A stretch of DNA of 64,000 bases from Acanthornis magna (Eukaryota > Chordata > Aves > Passeriformes > Acanthizidae), in NCBI GenBank assembly GCA_036785705.1, contig JAWUZG010000036.1, forward strand, positions 11,341,501 through 11,405,500. The letters run 5' to 3'. Positions 63,758 to 64,000 of this stretch are shown here, piece after piece. A program made the position numbers and the translations under genes. The notes under the pieces were generated by a model that worked only from the letters and a program-made list of their open reading frames with translations, ran no database searches and was not told the origin of the DNA. Position 1 is the first letter of the stretch. Each line of letters begins with the position of its first letter.

Positions 63758-64000
63758 CTTAAAAATTATAAAGCAAATACTTGTTCAGATTTCAGAATTA
63801 AAATTTTTGTGCGTGTGTAACATGAACACAAGCATACCAACAATATGAAATACCAGCAATTATCCGAAAATACATTTAGTTTTTAAAACTAAGCATATCT
63901 GGGAGGAGCTGTGTATTATAGAGACTTAAATACATCTCACCCAATGAAAGCGTAAAAAGTGAAAAATGAAAGTTCTATTATTTCATCTCCTTGGCAATTC
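63758..64000 (-). other. DHX29 intron, open at the window edge
   Basis: AT-rich sequence upstream of the exon at 63629-63757. The next upstream DHX29 exon is not seen and should lie beyond 64000. Confidence 0.7.

Noticed and set aside
1..64000. CRISPR arrays, bacterial operons, tRNA or rRNA genes
   Set aside because: Searched for by eye; the sequence is vertebrate nuclear DNA and I saw none.

Overview
This is vertebrate nuclear DNA, almost certainly from a bird and probably a songbird. It has split genes with GT-AG introns, CpG islands, several CR1 retrotransposon copies and endogenous-retrovirus LTRs of avian type, and the gene order matches the vertebrate CDC20B-GPX8-MCIDAS-CCNO-DHX29 block. 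The species call is an inference from repeats and gene order.

Layout. At 1-26 kb lies part of CDC20B on the minus strand. One WD-repeat exon is clear (2642-2838), the 3' exons lie off the left edge, and the likely promoter is a CpG island at about 25.2-26.0 kb. Just inside that promoter, four miR-449/miR-34-family hairpins sit on the minus strand (22.2-24.4 kb). GPX8 is complete on the plus strand, nested in CDC20B, in three exons (15619-18800, 210 aa). At 26-40 kb there is no recognisable host gene; the stretch holds a CR1 fragment, a 1.4-kb LTR with a near-perfect target-site duplication, and a decayed ERV-L-like pol remnant followed by its 3' LTR. At 40.5-43.3 kb is a complete six-exon MCIDAS (multicilin, 387 aa, minus), and at 44.8-46.0 kb a complete three-exon CCNO (cyclin O, 303 aa, minus). 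At 46.9-64 kb are the last nine coding exons and 3' UTR of DHX29 (minus), whose introns hold a nested pile of CR1 and LTR insertions.

How the genes fit together. miR-449, MCIDAS and CCNO (with CDC20B as miRNA host) form the known multiciliated-cell module: multicilin switches on the programme, CCNO supports centriole amplification, and miR-449 represses cell-cycle and Notch-pathway targets. GPX8 (ER peroxidase) and DHX29 (ribosomal scanning helicase) are housekeeping neighbours.

I found no new gene system. The most useful observations are the four-member miR-449 cluster, a phase-supported GC-AG intron in MCIDAS, a datable nest of insertions in DHX29, a decayed partial copy of a DHX29 exon with an LTR inserted at the copy boundary, and an unassigned CpG island that may carry a 5' exon of GPX8. 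Protein family calls rest on remembered family sequences, not on database searches.
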